From NCBI GenBank assembly GCA_944387285.1, contig CALXEH010000002.1, positions 24,034 through 88,033 on the forward strand: a stretch of 64,000 nucleotides of DNA, given 5' to 3'. The notes beneath the pieces are model-generated. The model saw nothing but the letters and a program-made list of their open reading frames with translations, made no database searches and was not told where the DNA came from. Position 1 is the stretch's first letter. The number at the start of each line of letters is the position of its first letter. This document shows positions 35,107 to 42,782 of the stretch, in pieces. The DNA comes from an uncultured Oscillospiraceae bacterium (GTDB lineage Bacteria; Bacillota; Clostridia; Oscillospirales; Oscillospiraceae). The translations under genes and the position numbers were made by a program.

Positions 35107-35570
35107 TGGAAAACGTGCAGAAAGACGCCCTAGAGGCCAATTTCATAGAGGTTTATGACAAGTTTAAGTTCAGCTTTTACCGCAACGTCTTTTCGCAGGT
35201 GAAGGAGCGCGAGGGCTCGCTGACGGCGATGGAGGCCTTTTCGCTGGAGGTCATAAACCAGCTGGGCAGGCCGACGATAGGGAAGTTCGCGGAATTTCTG
35301 AACATCTCGCAGTCGAACGCCACCTACAAGGTCGGCAGCCTGATCAGGAAGGGCTACCTGCGCAAGGAAAATTCCGGCCCGGACAGGCGGGAGTATTATC
35401 TCGTGCTCTCGGAGAAGTATTACGGCTACATCGGCATGATGCGCGACTACGTCTCCACGGTCATGGGCCGGATGCGAGAGCGCTTTCCGGCCGAGGAGCT
35501 CGACAAGGTGGCGGAGATGCTGGGCATCATGTCGCGCGAGCTGATGCCCGAGGCAGGGGCGAGTGAATAA
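35106..35570 (+). CDS. MarR-family transcriptional regulator
   Basis: A 154-residue winged-helix regulator. FLNISQSNATYKVGSLIRKG is the recognition helix and RKENSGPDRREYYLVLSEK the wing with the conserved D-R-R. It closes the amidohydrolase-M20-cupin operon and is translationally coupled to the cupin gene. It may regulate this operon in response to a substrate of its enzymes, but no clear operator was recognised upstream of the operon. Confidence 0.88.
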   Translation: MENVQKDALEANFIEVYDKFKFSFYRNVFSQVKEREGSLTAMEAFSLEVINQLGRPTIGKFAEFLNISQSNATYKVGSLIRKGYLRKENSGPDRREYYLVLSEKYYGYIGMMRDYVSTVMGRMRERFPAEELDKVAEMLGIMSRELMPEAGASE

Positions 35571-35580
35571 AAATTCGTGC

Positions 35581-35609
35581 TTGACAAATCCGCACAGGGG
35601 TGTTATGTT
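35581..35609 (+). promoter_or_regulatory. Sigma-A promoter of the T-box leader
   Basis: Perfect TTGACA (35581-35586), 17-nt spacer, TATGTT (35604-35609); start of transcription near 35616. Confidence 0.8.
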
Positions 35610-35615
35610 GTCAGG

Positions 35616-35874
35616 GAAGAAACCGAGGACTGAGAAGAGTAGCCGGATGCCAGGGCTTTCAGAGAGCGGCGTGTGAGCTGTGAGCGCCGCAGTACAGGGC
35701 GCCGGTGAATGGACTCAGGAGGGGAGCGAAGCTAACTCCCGGGTGTGCGCCCGTTACAGCGCCGCCGCGTGATGGCGCGGACTGAGCCGGCGGAGCAGGT
35801 CTCCGCAATTTGGGTGGCACCGCAGATCTGTTTATCTGTCCCAAATGACCGAGAGGTCATTTGGGACTTTTTTT
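35616..35874 (+). ncRNA. Tryptophan T-box riboswitch leader
   Basis: The leader between the MarR gene and trpB (about 260 nt) carries a T-box. Stem I runs from about 35625; its 3' side presents GAATGGAC, in which TGG at 35710-35712 is the specifier codon for Trp followed by the usual A. The T-box sequence TGGGTGGCACCGC lies at 35811-35823. The terminator is GTCCCAAATGACC (35838-35850), loop GAGA, GGTCATTTGGGAC (35855-35867) and seven Ts. Uncharged tRNA-Trp would favour the antiterminator and expression of trpB. This fills the gene-free stretch 35571-35897. Confidence 0.93.
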
Positions 35875-35897
35875 ATTCTAAAAAGGAGGAAAATACC

Positions 35898-37274
35898 ATG
35901 TCCGAAAACAAGATCCCGTACAAAATCTACCTGAGCGAAGAGGAGCTGCCCCGGGCGTGGTACAACGTCCGCGCCGACATGAAGGTCAAGCCCGCGCCGC
36001 TGCGCAACCCCGCGACGGGCGAGGTCATGAAGTTCGAGGAGCTCCGGCCCGTGTTCTGCGACGAGCTCATACGCCAGGAGCTGGACAACGACACGCGCGA
36101 GATACCCATACCGCAGGACATCCGGGACTTCTACAAGATGTACCGTCCCTCGCCGCTGGTGAGGGCTTACTGCCTGGAGGAGAAGCTTGGCACACCGGCG
36201 CATATCTATTACAAGTTCGAGGGCAACAACACGAGCGGCTCGCACAAGCTCAACTCCGCCGTCGCGCAGGCGTATTACGCAAAGAACCAGGGCCTGACCG
36301 GCGTGACCACCGAGACCGGTGCGGGCCAGTGGGGCACGGCGCTGTCCATGGCCTGCGCATACCTGGGCCTGGACTGCAAGGTGTACATGGTGAAGTGCTC
36401 GTACGAGCAGAAGCCCTTCAGGCGCGAGGTCATGCGCACCTACGGCGCGTCGGTGACGCCGAGCCCCTCGATGGAGACGGAGGTGGGCCGGAAGATCCTG
36501 GCCGAGCACCCGGGCACGACGGGCTCGCTGGGCTGCGCGATCTCCGAGGCGGTGGAGGCCGCCGCGTCGCACGAGGGCTACCGCTATGTGCTGGGCAGCG
36601 TGCTCAACCAGGTGCTGCTGCACCAGTCCATAATCGGCGTCGAGACCAAGACCGCGCTGGACAAGTACGGCGTAGTGCCGGATATAATCATCGGCTGCGC
36701 GGGCGGCGGCTCGAACCTCGGCGGGCTGATCTCCCCGTTCATGGGCGAGAAGCTGCGCGGCGAGCGGGATTACCGCTTCATCGCCGTGGAGCCGGCCTCC
36801 TGCCCGAGCTTCACCCGCGGCCGCTTCGCCTACGACTACTGCGACACTGGCAAGGTCTGCCCGCTGGCGAAGATGTATACCCTGGGCAGCGGCTTCATCC
36901 CCTCGCCGAGCCACGCGGGCGGGCTGAGGTATCACGGCATGAGCCCCGTGCTCTCGCAGCTCTACCACGACGGCTACATGGAGGCCAGGGCGCTGACCCA
37001 GACCCAGGTCTTCGAGGCGGCGACGGTGTTCGCGCGCACCGAGGGCATCCTGCCCGCGCCGGAATCCAGCCACGCCATCCGCGCCGCGATAGACGAGGCC
37101 ATGAAGTGCAAGGAGACGGGCGAGGAGAAGGTCATCCTCTTCGGCCTGACCGGCACGGGCTACTTCGACATGTACGCCTACCAGAAGTTCAACGACGGCC
37201 TTATGGACGACTACATCCCGACCGACGCCGACCTGGAGCGCGGCTTCGCCGGCCTGCCGGACATAGGCTTCTGA
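35898..37274 (+). CDS. trpB: TrpB2-type tryptophan synthase beta subunit
   Basis: A 458-residue PLP enzyme of the TrpB2 type that makes tryptophan from indole and serine. NNTSGSHKLNSAVAQAYYAK contains the PLP lysine near residue 117, TETGAGQWGTALS follows, and the phosphate loop is CAGGGSNLGG. TrpB2 is longer than TrpB1 (about 400) and usually not partnered with TrpA; no trpA is present here. The Trp T-box upstream supports the assignment. The start has AAGGAGG. Scavenging of indole from the surroundings is a likely role. Confidence 0.92.
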   Translation: MSENKIPYKIYLSEEELPRAWYNVRADMKVKPAPLRNPATGEVMKFEELRPVFCDELIRQELDNDTREIPIPQDIRDFYKMYRPSPLVRAYCLEEKLGTPAHIYYKFEGNNTSGSHKLNSAVAQAYYAKNQGLTGVTTETGAGQWGTALSMACAYLGLDCKVYMVKCSYEQKPFRREVMRTYGASVTPSPSMETEVGRKILAEHPGTTGSLGCAISEAVEAAASHEGYRYVLGSVLNQVLLHQSIIGVETKTALDKYGVVPDIIIGCAGGGSNLGGLISPFMGEKLRGERDYRFIAVEPASCPSFTRGRFAYDYCDTGKVCPLAKMYTLGSGFIPSPSHAGGLRYHGMSPVLSQLYHDGYMEARALTQTQVFEAATVFARTEGILPAPESSHAIRAAIDEAMKCKETGEEKVILFGLTGTGYFDMYAYQKFNDGLMDDYIPTDADLERGFAGLPDIGF

Positions 37275-37282
37275 AGAAAGAC

Positions 37283-37319
37283 GCTGACCCGCCCGATCAT
37301 ATCGGGCGGGTCAGCTTTT
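37283..37319 (+). terminator. Terminator of trpB
   Basis: GCTGACCCGCCCGAT (37283-37297), loop CAT, ATCGGGCGGGTCAGC (37301-37315) and TTTT. It overlaps the last codons of the convergent XRE gene. Confidence 0.88.
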
Positions 37320-37523
37320 CGGGTCGTCGGACAGGCCGGCGAGATAGTCGAGCGTCACGTTGTAGAGCTCGGATAGCCTGACCGCAAACTCCAGCGGCAG
37401 CGCTCGCTCGCCTCGCTCATACTTTGAATACAGGGACTGGTCACAGTGCAGATAATCCGCGACCTGCCTCTGGGTCATGTCCGCGTCCTCACGCAGGTCG
37501 CGTATCCTGAGCCTCATTTTCAT
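37311..37523 (-). CDS. XRE-family helix-turn-helix regulator
   Basis: A short (about 70-residue) Cro/CI-type repressor consisting of one HTH domain: MRLRIRDLREDADMTQRQVA and YLHCDQSLYSKYERGERALP, then the last helices LYNVTLDYLAGL. The exact start is uncertain (GTG 37526, ATG 37523 or ATG 37517; the last has GGTGATG closest). Two palindromes AGGAC-N5-GTCCT lie upstream, the first within its own promoter, so autorepression is likely. Divergent from a ribbon-helix-helix gene. Confidence 0.88.
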   Translation of the reverse strand: MKMRLRIRDLREDADMTQRQVADYLHCDQSLYSKYERGERALPLEFAVRLSELYNVTLDYLAGLSDDPKS

Positions 37524-37533
37524 CACCGGATTG

Positions 37534-37583
37534 AATATACCAAAGGACGATATGTCCTATCAAGATTTAGGACTATCTGTCCT
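37534..37583. promoter_or_regulatory. XRE promoter with paired operators
   Basis: Operators AGGACGATATGTCCT (37544-37558) and AGGACTATCTGTCCT (37569-37583), both AGGAC-N5-GTCCT, 25 bp apart. On the minus strand TTGATA (37558-37563), 18-nt spacer, TATATT (37534-37539) forms the XRE promoter, and the first operator fills the spacer. Confidence 0.75.
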
Positions 37584-37657
37584 GTCTGCTGCTCCCTGGC
37601 CGCGTTGATTGGTACCATATAGATATACCGATATCATAACATATTAGAGGTGATATA

Positions 37658-37852
37658 TTGGCAAAGGACGAACTGGTGCTCAGGCCGAAGCGCGTCAGGG
37701 GAGAGGACGGCTACCGGACCTTCTCCGTGCGCGTGAAGGAGGACACCGTGGCAAAGCTCGACGCCATCGCGAGCCGCACGGGGCACAGCCGCAACGAGCT
37801 CATAGGCATCTTCCTCGAATACGCCGCCGAACACTGCCGCGTGGAGGAATGA
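37658..37852 (+). CDS. Ribbon-helix-helix regulator
   Basis: A 64-residue protein. After a basic N-terminus (LRPKRVRGEDG) comes YRTFSVRVKEDTVAKLDAIA, a beta strand then helix, and GHSRNELIGIFLEYA, matching the CopG/Arc ribbon-helix-helix fold that binds DNA as a dimer. Start TTG at 37658 with AGAGGTGAT about 6 nt upstream. It is divergent from the XRE repressor and shares its upstream palindromic region, and may be co-regulated. Targets unknown. Confidence 0.8.
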   Translation: MAKDELVLRPKRVRGEDGYRTFSVRVKEDTVAKLDAIASRTGHSRNELIGIFLEYAAEHCRVEE

Positions 37853-37859
37853 CTGCGCC

Positions 37860-37888
37860 TTGACACCTGCCGTTCCCGGGTATATAAT
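37860..37888 (+). promoter_or_regulatory. Perfect-consensus sigma-A promoter of the alpha-oxoamine synthase/SDR operon
   Basis: TTGACA (37860-37865), exactly 17 nt, TATAAT (37883-37888). The leader of about 40 nt is very AT-rich. It overlaps no operator that I can see. Confidence 0.85.
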
Positions 37889-37935
37889 AACTTAAAATTT
37901 TTTAATTAAAATATTTTAAGCATCTGGGAGGCGTT

Positions 37936-39117
37936 ATGGATCTTTTCGCCAAGTGTGCGGCCTATACCACGGCCCGCGAATGCAGGGAAAAGGGCATCTA
38001 CCCCTATTTCCACGCCCTGGAGTCGAGGCAGGACACAGAGGTCATCATGGAGGGCCGGCGGCGCATCATGCTCGGCTCGAACAACTACCTGGGCCTGACC
38101 GCCGCGCCGGAGGTAGTCGCCGCGGCGGAGGCGGCGCTGGCCGAGTACGGCACGGGCTGCTCGGGCTCGCGCTTTTTGAACGGTACGCTCCGGCTGCATC
38201 TCGAGCTCGAGCGCGAGCTGGCCGACTTCGTGCGCATGGACGGGGCCGTGACCTTTTCGACGGGCTTCCAGTCGAACCTGGGCATCATCAGCGCGCTGGT
38301 GGGCCGGGGCGACTACGTCGTCTGCGACAGGGAGAACCACGCGAGCATCTACGACGGCTGCCGCCTCTCCTTCGGCAAGATGCTCCGCTACCGCCACGCG
38401 GACATGGACGACCTTGAAGCCAAGCTCCGCGCCGTGCCGGAGTCGGCGGGCTGCCTCATCGTGACGGACGGCGTGTTCTCCATGGGCGGGGACATCGCAA
38501 AGCTGCCGGAGATCTGCGAGCTGGCGGCAAAGTACGGCGCGCGGGTCATGGTGGACGACGCCCACGGCCTGGGCGTCATAGGCGAGGGCGGCCGCGGCAC
38601 GGCCAGCCACTTCGGGCTCGAGGACAGGGTGGACGTCATCATGGGCACCTTCTCGAAGTCGCTGGCGAGCCTCGGCGGCTACATGGCGGCCTCGGAGACG
38701 GTCTGCGAATATGTGCGGCACAACTCGCGGCCCTTCATCTTCTCGGCCTCCATCCCGCCCTCGGCCTGCGCTGCGGCGCTCGCGGCGCTGCGGCTACTGC
38801 GGGCGCGGCCGGAGCTGCCCGAGCGCCTGCTGGGCCTGGCCGCCTACGCCCGGGCCGGGCTCAAGGCCCGCGGCCTGAGGATAATCGAGTCCGAGACGCC
38901 GATAATACCGATCTACACCTATGAGATGGAGCACACGCTGGTAAGCGCCAAGCGGCTCTACGACGCGGGCGTGTATGTGAATCCCGTCCTGCCGCCCGCG
39001 GCCGCGCCGGGCGAGTGCCTGCTGCGGGTCAGCTGCATGGCCACGCACACCGAGGCGCTGCTGGACGAGGCCATGGACATAATAGCGGAGGTCTTGGGGA
39101 AGGATGAAAACGCATAA
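37936..39117 (+). CDS. Alpha-oxoamine synthase, serine palmitoyltransferase-like
   Basis: A 393-residue PLP enzyme of the AOS family (serine palmitoyltransferase, KBL, ALAS, BioF), which condenses an amino acid with an acyl-CoA or acyl-ACP. GIYPYFHALES, LGSNNYLGLT, GSRFLNGTLRLHLELERELA, VDDAHGLGVIGEGGRG and MGTFSKSLASLGGYM (PLP lysine at about residue 241) are seen. The first segment, the RFLNGTL motif and the C-terminal PVLPPAAAPGE are the ones I associate with bacterial Spt rather than KBL or BioF. The next gene, overlapping by 14 nt, is an SDR that could be the 3-ketosphinganine reductase. The Spt assignment is an inference; glycine C-acetyltransferase is the main alternative. Confidence 0.82.
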   Translation: MDLFAKCAAYTTARECREKGIYPYFHALESRQDTEVIMEGRRRIMLGSNNYLGLTAAPEVVAAAEAALAEYGTGCSGSRFLNGTLRLHLELERELADFVRMDGAVTFSTGFQSNLGIISALVGRGDYVVCDRENHASIYDGCRLSFGKMLRYRHADMDDLEAKLRAVPESAGCLIVTDGVFSMGGDIAKLPEICELAAKYGARVMVDDAHGLGVIGEGGRGTASHFGLEDRVDVIMGTFSKSLASLGGYMAASETVCEYVRHNSRPFIFSASIPPSACAAALAALRLLRARPELPERLLGLAAYARAGLKARGLRIIESETPIIPIYTYEMEHTLVSAKRLYDAGVYVNPVLPPAAAPGECLLRVSCMATHTEALLDEAMDIIAEVLGKDENA

Positions 39118-39904
39118 GAAGGTAGCGATAGTCACGGGCGGCTCGGGCGGCATAGGCCGCTGCACGGCCCGGGCGCTGGCCAAGGCCGGCTGCCGGGTCT
39201 ACGAGTTCTCGCGGCGTGAGAAAGGGAAGGCTGAGGGCGTGGAGCACGTCACGGCCGACATGACCGACGAGGCCAGCGTGCAGGCGGCGGCGGCCGAGGT
39301 CGAGCGGCGCGAGGGGCGCATAGACATCCTCGTGTGCAACGCGGGCTTCGGCATCTCGGGCGCGGCGGAGTACACCAGCCCCGAGGACGCGCACGCCCAG
39401 CTCGAGCTGAACCTCTACGGCGCCGACCGGGCGGCGAGGGCGGTCATACCCGTCATGCGCGCGCAGGGCGGCGGGCGCATCGTGTGCATGAGCTCGATAG
39501 CGGGCATACTGCCGATACCCTTCCAGCTCTGGTACTCGGTGTCGAAGGCGGCGATAAACGCCTATGTACTGGCCCTGCAGAACGAGCTGCGGCCCTTCGG
39601 CATAAGCGTCTGCGCGGTCATGCCGGGCGACATCGCCTCGGGCTTCACGGCCAACCGGAAGAAGACGCTCAGGGAGGACGCCTACGGCGGGCGCGTGGCC
39701 CGCAGCGTGGCGAGGATGGAGCACGACGAGGAGACGGGCATGAGCCCCGAGGCGGCGGGCGCTTTCATAGCGAAGACGGCGCTCAAAAAGAGCAGCCGCC
39801 CGCTCATCGCCCTGGGCCTGCCCTACAAGGCCGCGGCCGCGGCGGCAAAGCTGCTGCCGAGGCGGCTGTCGAACCGAATAATCGGTCAAATGTACGCAAA
39901 ATAG
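39104..39904 (+). CDS. SDR-family oxidoreductase, candidate 3-ketosphinganine reductase
   Basis: A 266-residue classical short-chain dehydrogenase. TGGSGGIGRCTARAL is the cofactor motif (TGxxxGIG), the Asn motif is NAGFGISGAA, the catalytic Ser is in MSSIAGILP, and Tyr/Lys are YSVSK near residue 146. The C-terminus (LPYKAAAAAAKLLPRR) is hydrophobic/basic and might associate with membranes. It overlaps the alpha-oxoamine synthase, so it is the natural candidate to reduce that enzyme's 3-keto product. A hydrophobic substrate fits, but other ketones are possible. Confidence 0.82.
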   Translation: MKTHKKVAIVTGGSGGIGRCTARALAKAGCRVYEFSRREKGKAEGVEHVTADMTDEASVQAAAAEVERREGRIDILVCNAGFGISGAAEYTSPEDAHAQLELNLYGADRAARAVIPVMRAQGGGRIVCMSSIAGILPIPFQLWYSVSKAAINAYVLALQNELRPFGISVCAVMPGDIASGFTANRKKTLREDAYGGRVARSVARMEHDEETGMSPEAAGAFIAKTALKKSSRPLIALGLPYKAAAAAAKLLPRRLSNRIIGQMYAK

Positions 39905-39920
39905 GGCGAAAAACGAAAGC

Positions 39921-39963
39921 GCAACCGTGGGTAGCGGAGATTCCAGCCCACGGTTGCTTGTCA
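39921..39963 (+). terminator. Candidate terminator after the SDR gene
   Basis: GCAACCGTGGG (39921-39931), 15-nt loop, CCCACGGTTGC (39947-39957), then TTGTCATTTC. The loop is long and the T-run weak; it overlaps the -35 of the following promoter. Confidence 0.6.
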
Positions 39964-39987
39964 TTTCTGCCCGCCGGATGCTATACT
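39958..39987 (+). promoter_or_regulatory. Promoter of the twin XRE-membrane genes
   Basis: TTGTCA (39958-39963), 18-nt spacer, TATACT (39982-39987). Confidence 0.55.
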
Positions 39988-40016
39988 CGGAGCACAACAG
40001 CCGGGAGGTAAAGACG

Positions 40017-40577
40017 ATGAAACTGTCTGAAAAGATACTTTATTGCAGAAAGCGCGCGGGCCTCTCGCAGGAGGCGCTGGCGGAGCGGCTGGGCGTCTCG
40101 CGCCAGGCCGTGTCCAAGTGGGAGACCGGCGAGGCCCTGCCTGAGACGGGCAAGCTCGCAGCCCTTGCGGCGGCGCTGGGCGTCACCGTGGACTGGCTGC
40201 TGTCCGAGGACGAGCCGGAGGAGCCGCAGGCCAAGCCCGGCGACTGGACGGAGGGCCTGCCGCGCACGATCGGCCGCATGGCAAAGCGCTGGGGCTGGCT
40301 CGCGGGCGTGTACATGGCCGTCGTGGGCGCGCTCTTCATGGGCATGGGCCTGCTGGCGCGGTATATCGTCTCGCGCATGTTGGGCATCTTCGACTCGGAC
40401 CTGGGCTACGGCTCGGGCTTCGGCTTCGGAATGGGCGGGCTTTCCGACACGATGGGCAGCATCGCGCAGAACAACCCCGTCAGCATCATGGGCGGCGCGA
40501 TAGCCATCTTCGGCGGGCTGCTGCTTCTCGCGGGCATAGTCATCGCGATCTGGCTCAAGCGCCGGAGCAGGAGCTGA
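40017..40577 (+). CDS. XRE-HTH protein with C-terminal membrane segments, copy 1
   Basis: A 186-residue protein with an N-terminal Cro/CI helix-turn-helix (RAGLSQEALAERLGVSRQAV, SKWETGEALPETGKLAALAA) and the usual LGVTVDWLLS end of this domain. Two hydrophobic segments follow (AGVYMAVVGALFMGMGLLA near 98-118 and IAIFGGLLLLAGIVIAIWL near the C-terminus), with a Gly-rich loop between. It may be a membrane-tethered regulator that senses the envelope. GGGAGG precedes the start. The next gene is a near-identical copy of the first 80 residues. Confidence 0.85.
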   Translation: MKLSEKILYCRKRAGLSQEALAERLGVSRQAVSKWETGEALPETGKLAALAAALGVTVDWLLSEDEPEEPQAKPGDWTEGLPRTIGRMAKRWGWLAGVYMAVVGALFMGMGLLARYIVSRMLGIFDSDLGYGSGFGFGMGGLSDTMGSIAQNNPVSIMGGAIAIFGGLLLLAGIVIAIWLKRRSRS

Positions 40578-40581
40578 GCTG

Positions 40582-41145
40582 ATGAAGCTGCCGGAGAAGC
40601 TGCAATACTGCCGAAAGCGCGCGGGCCTCTCGCAGGAGGCGCTGGCGGAGCGGCTGGGCGTGTCCCGCCAGGCCGTGTCCAAGTGGGAAACGGGCGAGGC
40701 CCTGCCGGAGACGGGCAAGCTCGCAGCCCTTGCAGCGGCGCTGGGCGTCACCGTGGACTGGCTGCTGTCCGAGGCCGAGCCGGAGGAGCCGCAGGCCAAG
40801 CCCGGCGATTGGACGGAGGGCCTGCCGAAGCTCCTGAAAAAGGCGGCGCGGCGCTGGGGCTGGCTCGCGGGCGTATATTACGCGCTGCTGGGCCTGTTCA
40901 CGGGCGGCATGGGCGCGTTCCTGCTCTCACTCGCGCTGCGCCTCAGGCAAGGGGTGCGCGAGCCCCTGGAAGAGATCGGGCTGGGCCACCTGTTCGACCA
41001 GCCCGGCACCATGTATTACGACATGGCGCACGACAAGACGTATATATTCTGCATCGTGCTCATAGTCCTGGGCGCTGCGATCTTCATCGCCGGCGCCGCC
41101 GCGGCGGTAATACTGCGCCGCCGTTCGCGTCAGGGCGCGCGCTAA
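40582..41145 (+). CDS. XRE-HTH protein with C-terminal membrane segments, copy 2
   Basis: A 187-residue paralogue of the previous gene. Residues 9-80 differ from copy 1 at only one or so position (SEDEP versus SEAEP), whereas the rest has diverged: both have WGWLAGVY and then membrane segments, but the extracytoplasmic loop here (VREPLEEIGLGHLFDQPGTM) is unlike copy 1. This suggests a recent duplication or gene conversion of the HTH part only. Its stop overlaps the end of convergent blaR1-like gene by 4 nt. Confidence 0.85.
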   Translation: MKLPEKLQYCRKRAGLSQEALAERLGVSRQAVSKWETGEALPETGKLAALAAALGVTVDWLLSEAEPEEPQAKPGDWTEGLPKLLKKAARRWGWLAGVYYALLGLFTGGMGAFLLSLALRLRQGVREPLEEIGLGHLFDQPGTMYYDMAHDKTYIFCIVLIVLGAAIFIAGAAAAVILRRRSRQGAR

Positions 41146-42410
41146 GCGTTCAGGATGATGGAGACCGCGCCGGTGGCGAGCCAGTTTTCCGCCTGCCCGG
41201 CGGACGGGCCCTCGGCCTGCCCTTCGGCGTTGCGCACGAAGAGCTCGTATTCGCCCTCGGGCAGCTTGCCGAGGCTGCCCGAGCCGCCTCCGCCCCGGAC
41301 GGCGACGGCATATTCGACGCCCTGCGCGTCGCGCAGGCCCAGCTCCAGCCGGAGCCCGCTCCTGGCGTAGCTGTACACATACTGCACCTCGGCCGCGTCC
41401 TCCGTCACGCTCACGAAGCCGGGGAAGCTCTGCTCCGCGCCGGGCGCCAGTTCGGAGAAGGCCGCAGTGTCAGACCAGAGCCTGCGGTCGCCTATCTGCC
41501 TGTCCACGCGCAGCAGCGCGGCCCCGGCGGCGAGGAGCACCAGCAGCAGCGCGCAGGCCGCGGCCGGCGCACTTTTCTTTTTGTAACGCATGATACACCT
41601 TATCCTTTCCTCGGCGGCGCGGCCGCAAAAGCCGCTGCCGGCCGACGGCAACGGCCCGCGGCGCTCCGCAAACGAGATGAGCGTGAGCGCATAGTCCCGC
41701 CGGCTGCAGCCGGAGCGGGCGAGCACCGCCTCGTCGCAGGCAAGCTCCAGGTCCCGCCCGGCCAGCGCGTACATGAGCCAGACCAGCGGGTCGAACCAGT
41801 GCAGGCAGAGGCAGAGCGCGAACAGCTGCTTTTTGAGCGCGTCAAAGCGCCGGATGTGGACGTATTCGTGCAGCAGCACGGGCCCGGGCAGCCGCGCGCT
41901 TCCCGCCCCGGCGAGCTCCGCGGGCAGCAGGATGACCGGCCGGAAGACGCCGCAGGTCATGGGCGCGGCCAGCCGGCCCGAGGCCCTGAACTCCACCCTG
42001 CGCCGCAGCCGGAGCTCTCCGGGCAGGGCGGAGGCAAAGCCGCCGCCGCAGGGCCGGGCCTGCCTCAAAAGGCGCAGGCTGCGGATGTGGCCGAGGCCGA
42101 ACCAGGCCAGCATGGCCGCCGCGCCCGCAAGCCAGAGCAGGAACAGGCCGGAGGGCCCGGAGCCCGCCTCCGGCGCCGCCCCGGCAGCCGCCGCGCCGGC
42201 CGCCTGCACCGCCCCTGCGGCGAGGTCGAGCCCGAGCACGAAGCCCAGGCGCAGCGGAAGGGAAAAGGGCAGCAGCAGCCGCAGCGCGGCGACCAGCCAG
42301 AGCGCCGGCAGCACCCGCTTGGGCAGCGTCCGGAGCAGCAGCGGCCGCGCCAGGGCGATGAGCAGGCAGAGCGCCCCGCCTGCAAGGCTCATCTGCAGCA
42401 GGTTCAGCAT
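41142..42410 (-). CDS. BlaR1-family M56 membrane metallopeptidase
   Basis: A 422-residue M56 peptidase. Hydrophobic segments at the N-terminus flank a cytoplasmic zinc-protease domain with HEYVHIRRFD (HExxH near residue 180) and LACDEAVLA (E-x-x-x-D helix). In BlaR1/MecR1 this protease cuts the BlaI repressor. The penicillin-binding sensor domain of about 250 residues is absent; after a last membrane segment (AAACALLLVLLAAGAALL) there is only a domain of about 115 residues, so it probably senses something other than beta-lactam. The BlaI-type repressor gene overlaps its start by 7 nt. Confidence 0.88.
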   Translation of the reverse strand: MLNLLQMSLAGGALCLLIALARPLLLRTLPKRVLPALWLVAALRLLLPFSLPLRLGFVLGLDLAAGAVQAAGAAAAGAAPEAGSGPSGLFLLWLAGAAAMLAWFGLGHIRSLRLLRQARPCGGGFASALPGELRLRRRVEFRASGRLAAPMTCGVFRPVILLPAELAGAGSARLPGPVLLHEYVHIRRFDALKKQLFALCLCLHWFDPLVWLMYALAGRDLELACDEAVLARSGCSRRDYALTLISFAERRGPLPSAGSGFCGRAAEERIRCIMRYKKKSAPAAACALLLVLLAAGAALLRVDRQIGDRRLWSDTAAFSELAPGAEQSFPGFVSVTEDAAEVQYVYSYARSGLRLELGLRDAQGVEYAVAVRGGGGSGSLGKLPEGEYELFVRNAEGQAEGPSAGQAENWLATGAVSIILNA

Positions 42411-42769
42411 CCCGGCTCCTCCAGCTCGTCCACGAGCCGCCTGAGCCTCACGGCCTCCTCCTTCGTGAGCCGCCTGCCGCCCAGCAGCGCGGCGAAAAGC
42501 TGCTCCGGCGCGCCGTCAAAGAGCTTCGCCGCCAGCTCGCTGGCCTCGGCGCGCTGCACCTGCTCGCGCGTGACCAGCGCCCGGCAGAGGAAATTCGGCT
42601 CCGAACGCTGCACCGCGCCCTTCGCCACGCACTTTTTTATCACCGTGTAGCTGGTGTTCACATTCCAGCCCGCAGCCTTTTCCAGCGTCTCCGCCACCCG
42701 CCGCGCGGGCAGCTCGCCCTCGCGCCAGAGCACGTCCATGACCTTCAGCTCCGAATCGTACAGCTTCAT
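42404..42769 (-). CDS. BlaI/MecI-family repressor
   Basis: A 121-residue winged-helix repressor with KLYDSELKVMDVLWREGELP, then NTSYTVIKKCVAKGAV, the HTH recognition segment, and a C-terminal dimerisation region containing the region where BlaR1-type proteases cut (FDGAPEQLFAALLGG). The start at 42769 has GGAGGG at 7 nt. Two ATACTA-N6-TAGTAT operators lie upstream in its own promoter, so it should repress its own operon with the BlaR1-like protease. Confidence 0.9.
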   Translation of the reverse strand: MKLYDSELKVMDVLWREGELPARRVAETLEKAAGWNVNTSYTVIKKCVAKGAVQRSEPNFLCRALVTREQVQRAEASELAAKLFDGAPEQLFAALLGGRRLTKEEAVRLRRLVDELEEPGC

Positions 42770-42782
42770 ATGCAGGCCCTCC

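Noticed and set aside
35106..35570. MarR gene as the regulator of trpB
   Set aside because: trpB has its own promoter and Trp T-box; the MarR gene is coupled to the upstream cupin operon instead.
37600..37657. A sigma-A promoter for the ribbon-helix-helix gene around TTGATT at 37608
   Set aside because: No -10 element at 16-18 nt is convincing; the AT-rich partly palindromic stretch could be operator sequence.
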